A stretch of DNA of 64,000 nucleotides from Sporosarcina globispora (GTDB lineage Bacteria; Bacillota; Bacilli; Bacillales; Cytobacillaceae): contig NZ_LGUF01000007.1 of assembly GCF_001274725.1 (NCBI RefSeq), positions 138,962 to 202,961 on the forward strand. The letters run 5' to 3'. This document shows, in pieces, positions 17,867 through 26,774 of this stretch; position 1 is the stretch's first letter; each line of letters starts with the position of its first letter. A model generated the notes under the pieces. The model was not told where the DNA came from, ran no database searches, and saw nothing but the letters and a program-made list of their open reading frames with translations. The translations under genes were made by a program, and so were the position numbers.

Positions 17867-18814
17867 TTATTCACTTAAAAGAAGCGATTCAATTTCTTTT
17901 AATCCTTTTTGTCGCTCAATCGGATCCCAGAATCCCCAAGTTGTGGACAGAGTATGTACCTTGTCATTCTGAACAGCATTCAGGCTTTTCCAAACCTCAC
18001 CCTGAGTGACTGAATCGTAAAATTCACCGCTGTTAAAGAAAGTCAGGTCTATAATATTGTCAGGATTATATTTTGCTAACCCCTCAATTGAAATATTCTC
18101 GCCAAAATCCTCTGGAAGGTTCTCAGCTGGTGTTAATTTCAAATCATCAAATAATAATGAGTTGGTTGCGTGGTTTGTCAGTCCAAAAACACGAATATCT
18201 TTTTTATTAATCGCTACTGCCATGAAAGTTTCTTCTCCTGTTTTTTCACGGACACGTTTTCCGATATCCTCTGCTTCCTTCTCCAGGTCTTCAATGACTT
18301 TCTTGCCTTCATCAAGCTTACCTACAGCTTCTGCAACTTTCAGGTGATCCTCTTTCCAGTCACCGCCCACTTCAACAACAACGGTTGGAATGGTTTCAGA
18401 AAGCTGATCATAGAGAGGCTTATAGCGATCACTGATGATAAGAAGATCTGGATCAAGCTTCACAATTTCTTCTGAATTAATTTCATCGGCATATGGGAGC
18501 GCCTTAACACCTTCAAGCTCCTGCGTTAAATGCGGCGGGAACTCATTATCGTATGCCATTACCGCATAGGGCTTTACCCCTACTGATACAAGCGATCCTT
18601 CCCAGGATACATGTGAAAGCAAAACTACTTTTTTTGGTTCTGCAGGCACTTCTGCTTTTCCGAAAAGATGTTCAACAGTTCTGGTTTCCTCTGTCTGTTC
18701 TTTCTCTTTCTGTTCAAATGCTACTGTCGAGGATTCTTCACCTTTTCCGCATCCTGTTAAAATTAATAAAAATAACATGAAAACAATGCTCCATGGATCA
18801 CAAAACTTCTTCAT
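17867..18814 (-). CDS. Ferric siderophore-binding lipoprotein (FeuA/YfiY-like)
   Basis: 315 residues. A lipoprotein signal with the lipobox LTGC (Cys22) anchors it outside the membrane. The body is a TroA-type periplasmic-binding fold: EVPAEPKKVVLLSH, the NSEEIVKLDPDLLIIS segment, and a late helix-linked C-terminal lobe. It delivers ferric siderophore to a FecCD-type permease. A near-perfect Fur box lies 40 nt upstream. It sits between asbA and the AraC regulator and probably serves the FeuBC-like permeases at 20670-22735, since they have no binding protein of their own. Confidence 0.9.
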   Translation of the reverse strand: MKKFCDPWSIVFMLFLLILTGCGKGEESSTVAFEQKEKEQTEETRTVEHLFGKAEVPAEPKKVVLLSHVSWEGSLVSVGVKPYAVMAYDNEFPPHLTQELEGVKALPYADEINSEEIVKLDPDLLIISDRYKPLYDQLSETIPTVVVEVGGDWKEDHLKVAEAVGKLDEGKKVIEDLEKEAEDIGKRVREKTGEETFMAVAINKKDIRVFGLTNHATNSLLFDDLKLTPAENLPEDFGENISIEGLAKYNPDNIIDLTFFNSGEFYDSVTQGEVWKSLNAVQNDKVHTLSTTWGFWDPIERQKGLKEIESLLLSE

Positions 18815-18853
18815 GGAAAATTCCTCCTAAACAGTAATGAAATTCATTCTCAA

Positions 18854-18868
18854 TGATAATCACTATCA
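18854..18868 (-). promoter_or_regulatory. Fur box upstream of siderophore-binding lipoprotein
   Basis: TGATAATCACTATCA matches the Fur 15-mer at 13 of 14 defined positions, 40 nt upstream of the start codon. Confidence 0.85.
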
Positions 18869-18934
18869 CACTAGCTTAACATGGACTTTTACAACTTCTT
18901 ACATGGACAAAATGTACAAAACTTACATTTCGCT

Positions 18935-18974
18935 AAAAAAGGGGCCAGCTGAATAAACAGCTGGCCCCTTTTTT
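18935..18974. terminator. Bidirectional terminator
   Basis: AAAAAAGGGGCCAGCTG and its exact reverse complement around a 6-nt loop. It lies just after the AraC-regulator stop codon on the minus strand. Confidence 0.9.
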
Positions 18975-18982
18975 CGTATTAT

Positions 18983-20530
18983 TTAAGCCTTAAGTTTAGC
19001 TTTAAGCATATCATCCGGAAATTCCTCCAGCATCTTCTTCCTGCCAAGCGGTCCCCAAGGGTCCCACTCATGGCTATCAGGATAGTATACTTCACCTGTT
19101 TGGACAGCACGGATCTTGTTCCATTCGGGAGTATGTGCAGCTCTCCAAACATCTCTTTCATGACTCCATAAGATGAGAAGCTTATCAGGATTGAGATCAG
19201 CTACATCCTTCAGGCTGGCAATCCGATATCCTTCAAAATGCAAATCAGGATGTGGCTGAAAACCCAAGTTCTGAAAGAACAGGTTAAGAAGCGCATGCCC
19301 GCCCTGTCCGTAAAGACGGATTTCCTCCGGCCGGATCCAGATTACAGCCCATCTGCCTTTTTTTGTTATTGGACAAAGCTTATCCCTCACTTTACATTCG
19401 AGGCAGTGGATGTCTTTTTCTATGCATTCTGCACGGCTTGCACACCCTACCATCGATGCAATTTCGTAAAGATACTGCCGCCAATCCGGCTGCAATGGCA
19501 TATGATGAACCTTCTCCTGCTGTGAGAGAAGCACATTTTGAAGCTGATAATTATGTAAAGGTGTTTTAATGATTCGATCGGGCTGAGTTAAGAGAATATC
19601 CTCTGGATGAAAAGGCTTTTCAGCATTAAGCAGCATGGTGCCCTCCAATTCTTTTTGAAGATAGCTCGGCACTCCATTACTCGCAGGATAAACAGTTGGA
19701 TAGGATGGCGCTGCAACAGGCTGTACTCCCAGCGAAAGGAGATGATCCTGCAAAAAGAGCTGGCTGACCACCGCAATCCTCTCCTTAGCCCTTTTCATAA
19801 ATACAGATGGCGGCAAGCCCGTTTTCATTTTAAAAAGGCGGCTGAAATAAAATTCATCCTGCATTCCGATTTGCAGCGCCACTTCCTTTGCTGTAATCCC
19901 TTTCTTCTGCAGCATCAGCTGTTTGGCTGCTTTCATTCTTTCCCCATTCAGGAATTCCTTCGGCGTCATCCCGGTTCGTTTTCGAAAGGCCCTTGTAAAC
20001 GAAACTGGGCTCATGTTTGCTTTAGATGCCAGCTCTGCCACAGTAACCGGCTGAGGCAGGTTATTTCTGATCAGTTCGACTGCCTCTTCAATCCGGTCTA
20101 CTTCTGTCTTGTCTGTCAGAATAGACATCAAATTCCACAGCTGTGACTGAAATCGGCACTCAGCCGATATCGATTTTTCCTTGTTCCCTTTCCTCAGCTC
20201 TTCCCACAAGGGCACCATCTTTGATGGCGTCTGATTAGCAAGTATCCCGGAAAGATAACGGGAAAGCACGTCTTTATCCTTTGCCCAGGTGAGTATATAA
20301 ACCGTTAACAGATCTGCTGATGCGGAGGTAAGTATGCCTGCATCCGGGAAAAAGTAACTTTTCCCCGCCTCTATCTTCAGCTGGCGGTTTTGGGTGACGA
20401 TTATGCCTTTCCCCGATGAAATATAAACAAGTGTAAATTGACTGCGATTTTCATTGAAGGCTTTCGACAAGCCCTCTCTCAAGTTTAAAACTGCAATTTT
20501 ATACGGTTCAATTTGTTTGCCGCTCAGCAT
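18983..20530 (-). CDS. AraC-family regulator fused to a siderophore-binding domain (Btr-like)
   Basis: 515 residues with three parts. Residues 1-150 are a sensory N-terminal region. Residues about 155-255 are a double helix-turn-helix AraC domain (TVAELASKANMSPVSFTRAFRKR; then EVALQIGMQDEFYFSRLFK). Residues about 260-515 are a TroA-type periplasmic-binding domain used here in the cytosol. This layout is that of B. subtilis Btr (YbbB), which activates feuABC when iron-bacillibactin is present. Here it faces a FeuBC-like permease pair across a shared Fur-box region, so it probably activates that pair on binding imported siderophore. Confidence 0.9.
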   Translation of the reverse strand: MLSGKQIEPYKIAVLNLREGLSKAFNENRSQFTLVYISSGKGIIVTQNRQLKIEAGKSYFFPDAGILTSASADLLTVYILTWAKDKDVLSRYLSGILANQTPSKMVPLWEELRKGNKEKSISAECRFQSQLWNLMSILTDKTEVDRIEEAVELIRNNLPQPVTVAELASKANMSPVSFTRAFRKRTGMTPKEFLNGERMKAAKQLMLQKKGITAKEVALQIGMQDEFYFSRLFKMKTGLPPSVFMKRAKERIAVVSQLFLQDHLLSLGVQPVAAPSYPTVYPASNGVPSYLQKELEGTMLLNAEKPFHPEDILLTQPDRIIKTPLHNYQLQNVLLSQQEKVHHMPLQPDWRQYLYEIASMVGCASRAECIEKDIHCLECKVRDKLCPITKKGRWAVIWIRPEEIRLYGQGGHALLNLFFQNLGFQPHPDLHFEGYRIASLKDVADLNPDKLLILWSHERDVWRAAHTPEWNKIRAVQTGEVYYPDSHEWDPWGPLGRKKMLEEFPDDMLKAKLKA

Positions 20531-20617
20531 ATACAGAAAAAAACTCCCTTCTTTTTCCTTAAATAAGAATTGACAAAAGCTGTGAAAGGATAGTAGATTA
20601 ATTACGATTATTTATAA

Positions 20618-20632
20618 CGATAACGATTATCA
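20618..20632. promoter_or_regulatory. Fur box in the AraC regulator/permease divergent region
   Basis: CGATAACGATTATCA, 12 of 14 matches to the Fur consensus, 38 nt upstream of the permease start and 88 nt upstream of the regulator start. It can serve both directions. Confidence 0.8.
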
Positions 20633-20669
20633 TTTTCAGTAAAATTTACATAGAAAAGGACTGAATATA

Positions 20670-21704
20670 ATGGCCAGAACTGCAGCTGACATAACAGAGC
20701 AAATGCAGCCTGTTCACAAAAAATCTATTAAATGGGGCCTGGCAGGAATTGTGCTGGTGCTTATCGGCCTGCTTGTATCTATTGGGCTAGGCGCAATCTG
20801 GATTCCCCCTTCCGTGGTGTGGGAGTCATTTGTCTCCTTTCAAGGAGGCCTCATTGAACATCAGCTCATCAGAGAAGTCAGGCTCCCCCGGGCGTTGACT
20901 GGGGCACTTATTGGTGCAGCACTGGCTGTAGCCGGCACCATTATGCAGGGCATTACACGCAACCCGCTGGCAGATCCCTCCATAATCGGCATTACACATG
21001 GAGCGGGTTTAGCCATCGCGATTGCACTTGCCTTTCTTTCCGGCGGATCATACTGGGTTTTGCTCATATGGTCATTTGCAGGTTCCGCTGTTGGAGCCTT
21101 TCTTGTATTATCTTTCTCCATGCTTTCAAAAGAGAGGATATCACCTGTCACTTTGACACTGGCTGGCGCAGCATTAAGCACCCTGTTCAGCGCCCTTTCT
21201 ACAGGCATCGCCCTTTACTTTCAGACTGCACAGGATCTGAGCTTCTGGTTTGCCGGAGGCCTTTCAGGTACCCAATGGCGCCATGTGTATATATTGCTTC
21301 CCGCTGTTTTTTTAGGCTTGCTCCTGTCCCTTTGGATCAGCCGCTCCCTGACAATCCTGGCCCTGGGAGAAGAAGTGGCTGCAGGGCTTGGCCAATCTCA
21401 GCAGAAAGTCCGCTGGATTGGGCTTGCAGCGGTCATACTATTATCCGGGGCGGCAGTTTCCATTGCCGGAGCTATAGGCTTTATCGGACTGGTGGTTCCC
21501 CATATGGTCAGGCTTTTGATTGGATCTGACTACCGCTGGCTCATCCCGCTTAGTGCCATTGCAGGTGCCCTGCTTCTTGTAATGGCAGATATCGGGGCAC
21601 GGATGATCAACCCGCCGTTTGAGACTCCTGTCAGTGCTGTTACTGCACTAATCGGTGTACCATTTTTCTTATATTTGTCCAGAAGGAAAAGGGGGTATAT
21701 GTAA
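20670..21704 (+). CDS. FecCD-type siderophore permease (FeuB-like)
   Basis: 344 residues with about nine to ten transmembrane helices. Family signatures: REVRLPRALTGALIGAALAVAG, then MQGITRNPLADPSIIGIT, and the GAIGFIGLVVPHMVRLLIG coupling-helix motif that contacts the ATPase. It forms half of an inner-membrane channel for ferric siderophore. The stop codon shares one base with the next permease (TAATG). No ATPase gene follows, so the pair must borrow one; the ATPase at 25929 is the obvious candidate. Confidence 0.93.
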   Translation: MARTAADITEQMQPVHKKSIKWGLAGIVLVLIGLLVSIGLGAIWIPPSVVWESFVSFQGGLIEHQLIREVRLPRALTGALIGAALAVAGTIMQGITRNPLADPSIIGITHGAGLAIAIALAFLSGGSYWVLLIWSFAGSAVGAFLVLSFSMLSKERISPVTLTLAGAALSTLFSALSTGIALYFQTAQDLSFWFAGGLSGTQWRHVYILLPAVFLGLLLSLWISRSLTILALGEEVAAGLGQSQQKVRWIGLAAVILLSGAAVSIAGAIGFIGLVVPHMVRLLIGSDYRWLIPLSAIAGALLLVMADIGARMINPPFETPVSAVTALIGVPFFLYLSRRKRGYM

Positions 21705-22735
21705 TGGATTGGAAGCAAGCTTTACGCCAATCGCGGGGCTGGATGGCAGCCTTTATATTCCTTATCCTGGTCACTTTTGTGCTAAGTCTCTCGACTGGTG
21801 TGATGCCTGTCGGAATGAATGAAATTATGGCTGTTCTCACAGGCAGCGGCACTCCGAAGCAGGAGCTCGTGCTATTTCAGCTAAGATTGCCAAGAATGAT
21901 CATTGCCCTTCTAATCGGAGCAGGTCTTGCTCTTTCCGGCAGCATCCTTCAGGGTTTATCCCGGAATTCCCTGGCTGATCCCGGCATTCTCGGCATTAAT
22001 GCCGGTGCCGGATTAGCAGTTGTTTTCTCAATCTACCTGTTCGGGCAATCGGGTGAAAGCCTTCTGGCTAAGCCGTTCTTCCTTCCCGTATTTGCTTTCG
22101 CCGGAGCACTTGCCATTGCAGCTCTGATCTACCGATTTTCATGGAAAGGAGGAATAGACCCGGAACGGCTTCTCCTCGTCGGCCTTGGATTTAATGCACT
22201 ATGCGGTGCCTTGCTGCTGATCCTGCAGCTGAAAATGGATCCAAAGGATTTTCAGCAGGCAGCTATTTGGCTGACAGGCAGCATCTGGGGTGTTCAATGG
22301 CCCTATGTATGGGCACTCCTTCCCTGGATTCTTGTCCTGATGCCTGTCGCCTTTATAAAAGCAAGAACGATGAATATCCTTCAATTCAAACAGGAAGTTC
22401 CTGTTGCACTCGGCTTAAAAGTCGAATCCGAACGCCGGCTGCTTCTCTGTCTTTCAGCGGCACTCGCAGGAGCATGCGTCGCAGCTGGCGGCGGGATCGC
22501 TTTCATTGGACTGCTTGCGCCACATCTGGCACGCCGCCTATGCGGCCCCAACTACTTCAGCAATTTGCCTTTATCTGCACTAATAGGCGCAGCGCTTGTT
22601 CTCATTGCAGATATGATAGGGAAAAATCTCCTTGCACCTGCTGATATCCCAGTTGGAATCGTAATCTCCGTCATTGGGGCTCCTTATTTGATTTTCATGC
22701 TTCTCACCCGGAAAGGAACGGGATTGAAGGCTTAA
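21704..22735 (+). CDS. FecCD-type siderophore permease (FeuC-like)
   Basis: 343 residues, the partner of the preceding permease. Seen: QLRLPRMIIALLIGAGLALSGS, LQGLSRNSLADPGILGIN, and GGIAFIGLLAPHLARRLCG, followed by DIPVGIVISVIGAPYLIFMLL. These are the standard FecCD helices and coupling motif. Start overlaps the previous stop by one base, so equal translation is likely. A terminator hairpin follows at 22753. Confidence 0.93.
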   Translation: MDWKQALRQSRGWMAAFIFLILVTFVLSLSTGVMPVGMNEIMAVLTGSGTPKQELVLFQLRLPRMIIALLIGAGLALSGSILQGLSRNSLADPGILGINAGAGLAVVFSIYLFGQSGESLLAKPFFLPVFAFAGALAIAALIYRFSWKGGIDPERLLLVGLGFNALCGALLLILQLKMDPKDFQQAAIWLTGSIWGVQWPYVWALLPWILVLMPVAFIKARTMNILQFKQEVPVALGLKVESERRLLLCLSAALAGACVAAGGGIAFIGLLAPHLARRLCGPNYFSNLPLSALIGAALVLIADMIGKNLLAPADIPVGIVISVIGAPYLIFMLLTRKGTGLKA

Positions 22736-22752
22736 TACTTACCATCACACAG

Positions 22753-22793
22753 AAAAAATGCCCATTCAAAAATCCCTTTATGAATGGGCATTG
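22753..22793. terminator. Terminator between permease and heme monooxygenase genes
   Basis: AATGCCCATTC and GAATGGGCATT pair around a 14-nt loop, with an A-run on the left that becomes a T-run on the minus strand. It serves convergent genes. Confidence 0.75.
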
Positions 22794-22797
22794 CACT

Positions 22798-23133
22798 TTA
22801 TTTAATTTCTGCTGGCTCTCGGTATTGCTTCTGTCCCAATGAATGATAGACATCCTGTCGGCTTTCAACAATATAGTCTGGCTTCGGCTTTCCGCGGTTA
22901 GCCTTGTGCCCTGCAAGATGAACATCACTTGTTTCCCATGCCTTCCAGGCTTCTTCCGATTCCCAGCGAATCATGATTATCACTTCTTCATCTCCGCTGC
23001 GCTGTTTTTTCTTTAAGACATTCAAATCAAGGAATCCCGGCTGCTCCTCGATGATTCCTTCCCCTGCAAAGCGCTCGACTAACTTATCTGAATGGCCTTC
23101 TTTTACCGTAATCGTTTTTAATTGAATAAACAT
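22798..23133 (-). CDS. hmoA: Heme-degrading monooxygenase HmoA-like (ABM fold)
   Basis: 111 residues, antibiotic-biosynthesis-monooxygenase fold. Conserved IMIRWESEEAWKAWETSDVH and AGHKANRGKPKPDY are shared with B. subtilis HmoA (YetG) and give the Trp and His of the heme pocket. Such enzymes open heme to release iron in the cytosol. A Fur box lies upstream in the region shared with the MFS gene, so induction under iron limitation is expected. Confidence 0.85.
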   Translation of the reverse strand: MFIQLKTITVKEGHSDKLVERFAGEGIIEEQPGFLDLNVLKKKQRSGDEEVIIMIRWESEEAWKAWETSDVHLAGHKANRGKPKPDYIVESRQDVYHSLGQKQYREPAEIK

Positions 23134-23170
23134 ACCTGTTCCTCCCCTGCTTCTTTTCCGTTATTATAAT

Positions 23171-23185
23171 TGATAACGATTTTCA
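23171..23185. promoter_or_regulatory. Fur box between hmoA-like and MFS genes
   Basis: TGATAACGATTTTCA, 12 of 14 matches to the Fur consensus, in the 141-nt divergent region. Confidence 0.8.
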
Positions 23186-23274
23186 TTTTCAACTATTTTA
23201 AAAAATAGATTCATTATTTCATTAATTTATAGTATGTTTAGATTATCGAACTAATCAGCAAACGAGGCTCAATT

Positions 23275-24492
23275 ATGTGGAAAAATAAAAATGTATGGAT
23301 TTTATTAACTGGAGAGTTTATAGCAGGGCTGGGATTGTGGCTAGGTATAATAGGGAATCTCGAATTTATGCAGGAAAAGGTCCCCTCAGATTTCTTAAAG
23401 TCGCTTATATTAGCTGGCGGATTGCTGGCAGGGATTGCTGTTGGACCCTGGGCAGGAAGAATAACTGACCAAATCAGCAAGAAAACGGTCATGCTGGCGT
23501 CTGGCTTCGCCCGGGCATTAAGCGTTGTTTTTATGTTAGTTGCCATACAAACTGGGTCGGTCTGGTGGATGGTTATTTTTCTGGTATTTCTGCAAATCTC
23601 GGCAGCCTTTTATTTTCCAGCTTTGCAGGCTGCCATTCCGCTGGTTGTGGAAGATAAAGATCTGCTGCAGCTGAATGGAATCCATATGAATGTATCCACC
23701 CTTTCCAGAATATTAGGTACTGCTTTAGCTGGCGTTTTGTTAGTCATCTTGCCATTATCAATGCTTTATATCGCTTCGCTTGTCGCCTATCTGATTCTCT
23801 TTATAATCACCTTTTTTATGGATTTTGAAGATTCTGTCTCGAAGGAAAGCACAGGAAGAAACTCAAGCAGAGGCGGCGGAGGATTCAAGGAAGTATTCTC
23901 AATTATTCAAGGTCTGCCTATTGTGTTTATGACATTGGTCCTAACCTTGGTTCCGCTTCTGTTCCTTGGCGGATTTAACCTAATGGTCATTAATATCAGT
24001 GAGCTTCAGGACAGCTCATCCATTAAAGGCTTGATCTATACTGCAGAAGGACTCGGCTTCATGCTTGGTGCGTTTATTGTCAAACATGTCAGCCAAAAAC
24101 GTTCGCCTTATGCGATCCTGTTTTTCTTCTCCTTCATCATTGGCCTATCACAGCTGCTTTTGTACTTTGCAGATGTGCCTGTTTTATCCATCTTAGCTTT
24201 CTTTATTTTTGGGTTTGCCGTCGGCTGTTTCTTCCCGACTGCCGCCACCATTTTTCAAACAAGAGTGCCAAAGGAGTTTCACGGAAGATTCTTCTCCTTC
24301 CGAAACATGCTTGACCGTGTAACTTTTCAGATTGTCCTGCTTCTGACTGGATTCCTGCTGGATGCAGTCGGCCTTCAGATAATGGTCGTGATCTTCGGCA
24401 TACTATCACTGGTCATGACGGCAGCTTTCTTTGCTAAATTCAGGCAAATTATTAGGACAGAAGGACAGATAAATGAAAAAATAAGCACGTAA
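23275..24492 (+). CDS. MFS transporter, candidate siderophore exporter
   Basis: 405 residues, about twelve transmembrane helices, EntS-like (MFS_3) subfamily. Loop 2-3 carries GPWAGRITDQISKKTVM (motif A form) and the second half FVKHVSQKRSPY. B. anthracis exports petrobactin through an MFS protein (ApeX), and this gene sits behind a Fur box in the middle of the petrobactin island. The export role is therefore likely, but it is inferred from context only. A terminator follows 10 nt or less after the stop. Confidence 0.8.
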   Translation: MWKNKNVWILLTGEFIAGLGLWLGIIGNLEFMQEKVPSDFLKSLILAGGLLAGIAVGPWAGRITDQISKKTVMLASGFARALSVVFMLVAIQTGSVWWMVIFLVFLQISAAFYFPALQAAIPLVVEDKDLLQLNGIHMNVSTLSRILGTALAGVLLVILPLSMLYIASLVAYLILFIITFFMDFEDSVSKESTGRNSSRGGGGFKEVFSIIQGLPIVFMTLVLTLVPLLFLGGFNLMVINISELQDSSSIKGLIYTAEGLGFMLGAFIVKHVSQKRSPYAILFFFSFIIGLSQLLLYFADVPVLSILAFFIFGFAVGCFFPTAATIFQTRVPKEFHGRFFSFRNMLDRVTFQIVLLLTGFLLDAVGLQIMVVIFGILSLVMTAAFFAKFRQIIRTEGQINEKIST

Positions 24493-24526
24493 AAAAACCG
24501 GCTCACATCGTGTGGGCCGGTTTTTC
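24491..24526 (+). terminator. MFS gene terminator
   Basis: CCGGCTCACA and TGTGGGCCGG arms around a 3-nt loop, then TTTTT. Confidence 0.85.
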
Positions 24527-24560
24527 GCTGCTTTTTGCCTTAATTTCAGGCATTTATTCA

Positions 24561-24660
24561 GTTTGTGTGCGGATAGTCTTATTTTATGTGCGGATAAAAT
24601 TTTTTCTGTGCGCATAACCCAATTTTATGTGCGGATAAAAAAATTTATGTGCGCTTAGCC
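24561..24660. repeat. Short repeat array A (core TGTGCGGATAA)
   Basis: Five copies of a (A/C/G)TGTGC(G)(G/C)(A/T)TA word at about 24565, 24586, 24606, 24627 and 24647, so spacing 20-21 bp. The spacers are T-rich. It fills the gap between the convergent ends of the MFS and flavoprotein genes. Confidence 0.85.
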
Positions 24661-24668
24661 ATTTTACC

Positions 24669-25718
24669 CTAGTGCACCAGCTGCTTCACCAATTCCCGAT
24701 TCCGTTTTTTAAAGACGTCATTATGAGAGGAAACCATTGCTGCAGCGGCAGCATCCGGTTCAATATACTGCTTCGCTTTGTTTACTGCGTTGGCAGCATC
24801 CTGGAATGCTCCGGCAATTAAGTGAAGTTTGCCGTCATGCTTTAGGATATCCCCTGCAGCATATAGCCCTTCAACTGACGTTTCACTGTTTGCGTTTCCT
24901 GCAATATAGAAATCTTCGAGCATTTCAATGTTGAGATTGCTATTCTTTAAGAGTTCCGTATCCTGTTCATATCCATGATTAATTACTACCTCATCAATTT
25001 TCAGATAAGAAATTTCGCCCGTTTCATTGCTGGTCAATTCCACCAGTTCAATTTCCTCGTGATTTCCGCCGGCAATTAATTTTGAGATGGACGTATTGTT
25101 AAGGCAGATAACCGAACTATTCATCAGCTGTGAAACCTGAGCTTCATGGCCAGTCAAAGCACCTCTCCTGCAAGTGATGTAGACCTGCTTGGCAACGGGC
25201 TCCAATTCATTCGCCCAGTCTACTGCAGAATTTCCTCCGCCTGAAACAATGACAGTCTTATCCTTAAAATGTTTAAGCGATTTGACTGTATAATTCAGAT
25301 TGGAAACTTCAAAACGCTCTGCCCCTTCTATCTTCAGTTTCTGCGGCTTCAGAATTCCGCTGCCAACTGCGACGATGACGGTTTTTGAATAGTGCTCTTC
25401 TCCAGAAGATCCTTTTAAGACAAATAGACCATCTTCATTTTTGGCAATGGATTCTACTTTTTCATTAAGAACAACCGTTGGATTGAACGTAAGTCCCTGC
25501 TCCACCAGCTGTTCGATGAGCTCTGCCCCTGGAGTCGGAGTCAGGCCGCCTACATCCCAGATCATTTTCTCCGGATACACATGAATTTTACCGCCCAGCA
25601 TCGGCTGAAACTCAATCAGCTTTGTTTTCATTTTCCTTAATCCGCTGTAGAAAGTGGAATAAAGACCCGCGGGTCCGCCTCCAATGACCGTCACATCAAA
25701 TACTTCAGCATTTTTCAT
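24669..25718 (-). CDS. Ferredoxin-NADP reductase-like flavoprotein (YcgT/YumC family)
   Basis: 349 residues. FAD site TVIGGGPAGLYSTFYSGLRKMK and NADPH site VIVSGGGNSAVDWANEL are clear, and the C-terminal GLYAAGD binds FAD. The CxxC of thioredoxin reductases is missing, which marks the type-2 ferredoxin/flavodoxin reductase group. In B. subtilis the Fur-regulated member is YcgT. Here the gene is divergent from an Fe-siderophore ABC operon and has its own Fur box, so it may supply electrons for reductive iron release. Confidence 0.88.
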   Translation of the reverse strand: MKNAEVFDVTVIGGGPAGLYSTFYSGLRKMKTKLIEFQPMLGGKIHVYPEKMIWDVGGLTPTPGAELIEQLVEQGLTFNPTVVLNEKVESIAKNEDGLFVLKGSSGEEHYSKTVIVAVGSGILKPQKLKIEGAERFEVSNLNYTVKSLKHFKDKTVIVSGGGNSAVDWANELEPVAKQVYITCRRGALTGHEAQVSQLMNSSVICLNNTSISKLIAGGNHEEIELVELTSNETGEISYLKIDEVVINHGYEQDTELLKNSNLNIEMLEDFYIAGNANSETSVEGLYAAGDILKHDGKLHLIAGAFQDAANAVNKAKQYIEPDAAAAAMVSSHNDVFKKRNRELVKQLVH

Positions 25719-25748
25719 TTACCGTTCACTCCTATAATCAATTACTAT

Positions 25749-25763
25749 TGATTATCATTCTCA
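25749..25763 (-). promoter_or_regulatory. Fur box for the flavoprotein gene
   Basis: TGATTATCATTCTCA, 12 of 14 matches, 31 nt upstream of the flavoprotein start. Confidence 0.75.
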
Positions 25764-25878
25764 TTTCAACTATACGACCTTTCATCTCCTTTGACAATGA
25801 ATTTTTTTCTGAATACTTTTCCTTTAAATTCTATTGACATCAAAAACAGATAGAATTATAGTAAAAAAGATCCGATAC

Positions 25879-25893
25879 TGATAATCATTATCA
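25879..25893 (+). promoter_or_regulatory. Fur box for the Fe-siderophore ABC operon (perfect)
   Basis: TGATAATCATTATCA matches the Bacillus Fur consensus at every position, 36 nt upstream of the ATPase start. It is the strongest Fur site in the window. Confidence 0.93.
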
Positions 25894-25928
25894 CTAAAAT
25901 ATATTCTCACATAAACGGAGGTTACATA

Positions 25929-26774
25929 ATGGTCCGCCTTTATACAGATGGCTTGAACATTGGTTATAGTGAACGCTTGATTGTGAAAGACCTTAGTGTC
26001 CAGATTCCCGATAAGAAGATCACTACCATAATTGGCCCAAATGGCTGCGGAAAATCAACCCTTTTAAAAGCGATTACACGAATCATTTCCCATCAATCAG
26101 GCACTGTGATTCTGGATGGCGAGAATATTTCAAAAGAAAATACGAAACTCCTTGCCAAGAAGATGGCCATTCTGCCGCAGACACCCGAAAGTGCAAGCGG
26201 TTTAACAGTTGGCGAACTGGTCTCTTACGGACGCTTCCCATATCAGAAAGGCTTTGGAAGATTAACGAAAAAGGACTATGAAGTCATTGACTGGGCTCTT
26301 GATGTTACTGGAACGAAGGATTTCAAATATCGGCCGGTTGATGCCCTTTCCGGCGGCCAGCGCCAGAGAGTCTGGATCGCTATGGCACTTGCACAGGAAA
26401 CAGACATTATTTTCCTTGATGAACCGACCACTTACTTGGATATGGCCCATCAGCTTGAGGTTCTCGAGCTTCTTCAAAAGCTGAACCAGGAACAGGAGCG
26501 CACCATTGTAATGGTCCTCCATGATTTAAACCAGGCAGCCCGTTTTGCTGACCATATCGTCGCACTAAAAGATGGTGAAATTGTTAAATCAGGAAGCTAT
26601 GAAGAAGTCATTACACAGGATGTCTTAAGGAAAGTGTTCAATATTGATGCAGTCATCGGACGCGATCCCCGCACAAACAAACCAATGTGTATAACCTATA
26701 ATTTACTAAAAGGAGTAAATCAACATGAAGAAACTATTGATCCCGTTTACGATCTTGCTGCTTCTGCTTATTAG
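25929..26774 (+). CDS. Ferric siderophore ABC transporter ATPase (YclP/FpuD-like)
   Basis: 281 residues. Walker A GPNGCGKSTLLKAI, Q-loop LPQTPES, signature LSGGQRQRVWIAMALAQ, Walker B IIFLDEPTTYLDM and switch LHDLNQAARFADH are all intact. It powers import of ferric siderophore and, as the only iron-type ATPase here, probably also serves the permeases at 20670-22735. The last 17 or so residues overlap the next gene by 50 nt in another frame and do not look like family sequence, so the ATPase probably lost its original stop and reads on. Confidence 0.93.
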   Translation: MVRLYTDGLNIGYSERLIVKDLSVQIPDKKITTIIGPNGCGKSTLLKAITRIISHQSGTVILDGENISKENTKLLAKKMAILPQTPESASGLTVGELVSYGRFPYQKGFGRLTKKDYEVIDWALDVTGTKDFKYRPVDALSGGQRQRVWIAMALAQETDIIFLDEPTTYLDMAHQLEVLELLQKLNQEQERTIVMVLHDLNQAARFADHIVALKDGEIVKSGSYEEVITQDVLRKVFNIDAVIGRDPRTNKPMCITYNLLKGVNQHEETIDPVYDLAASAY

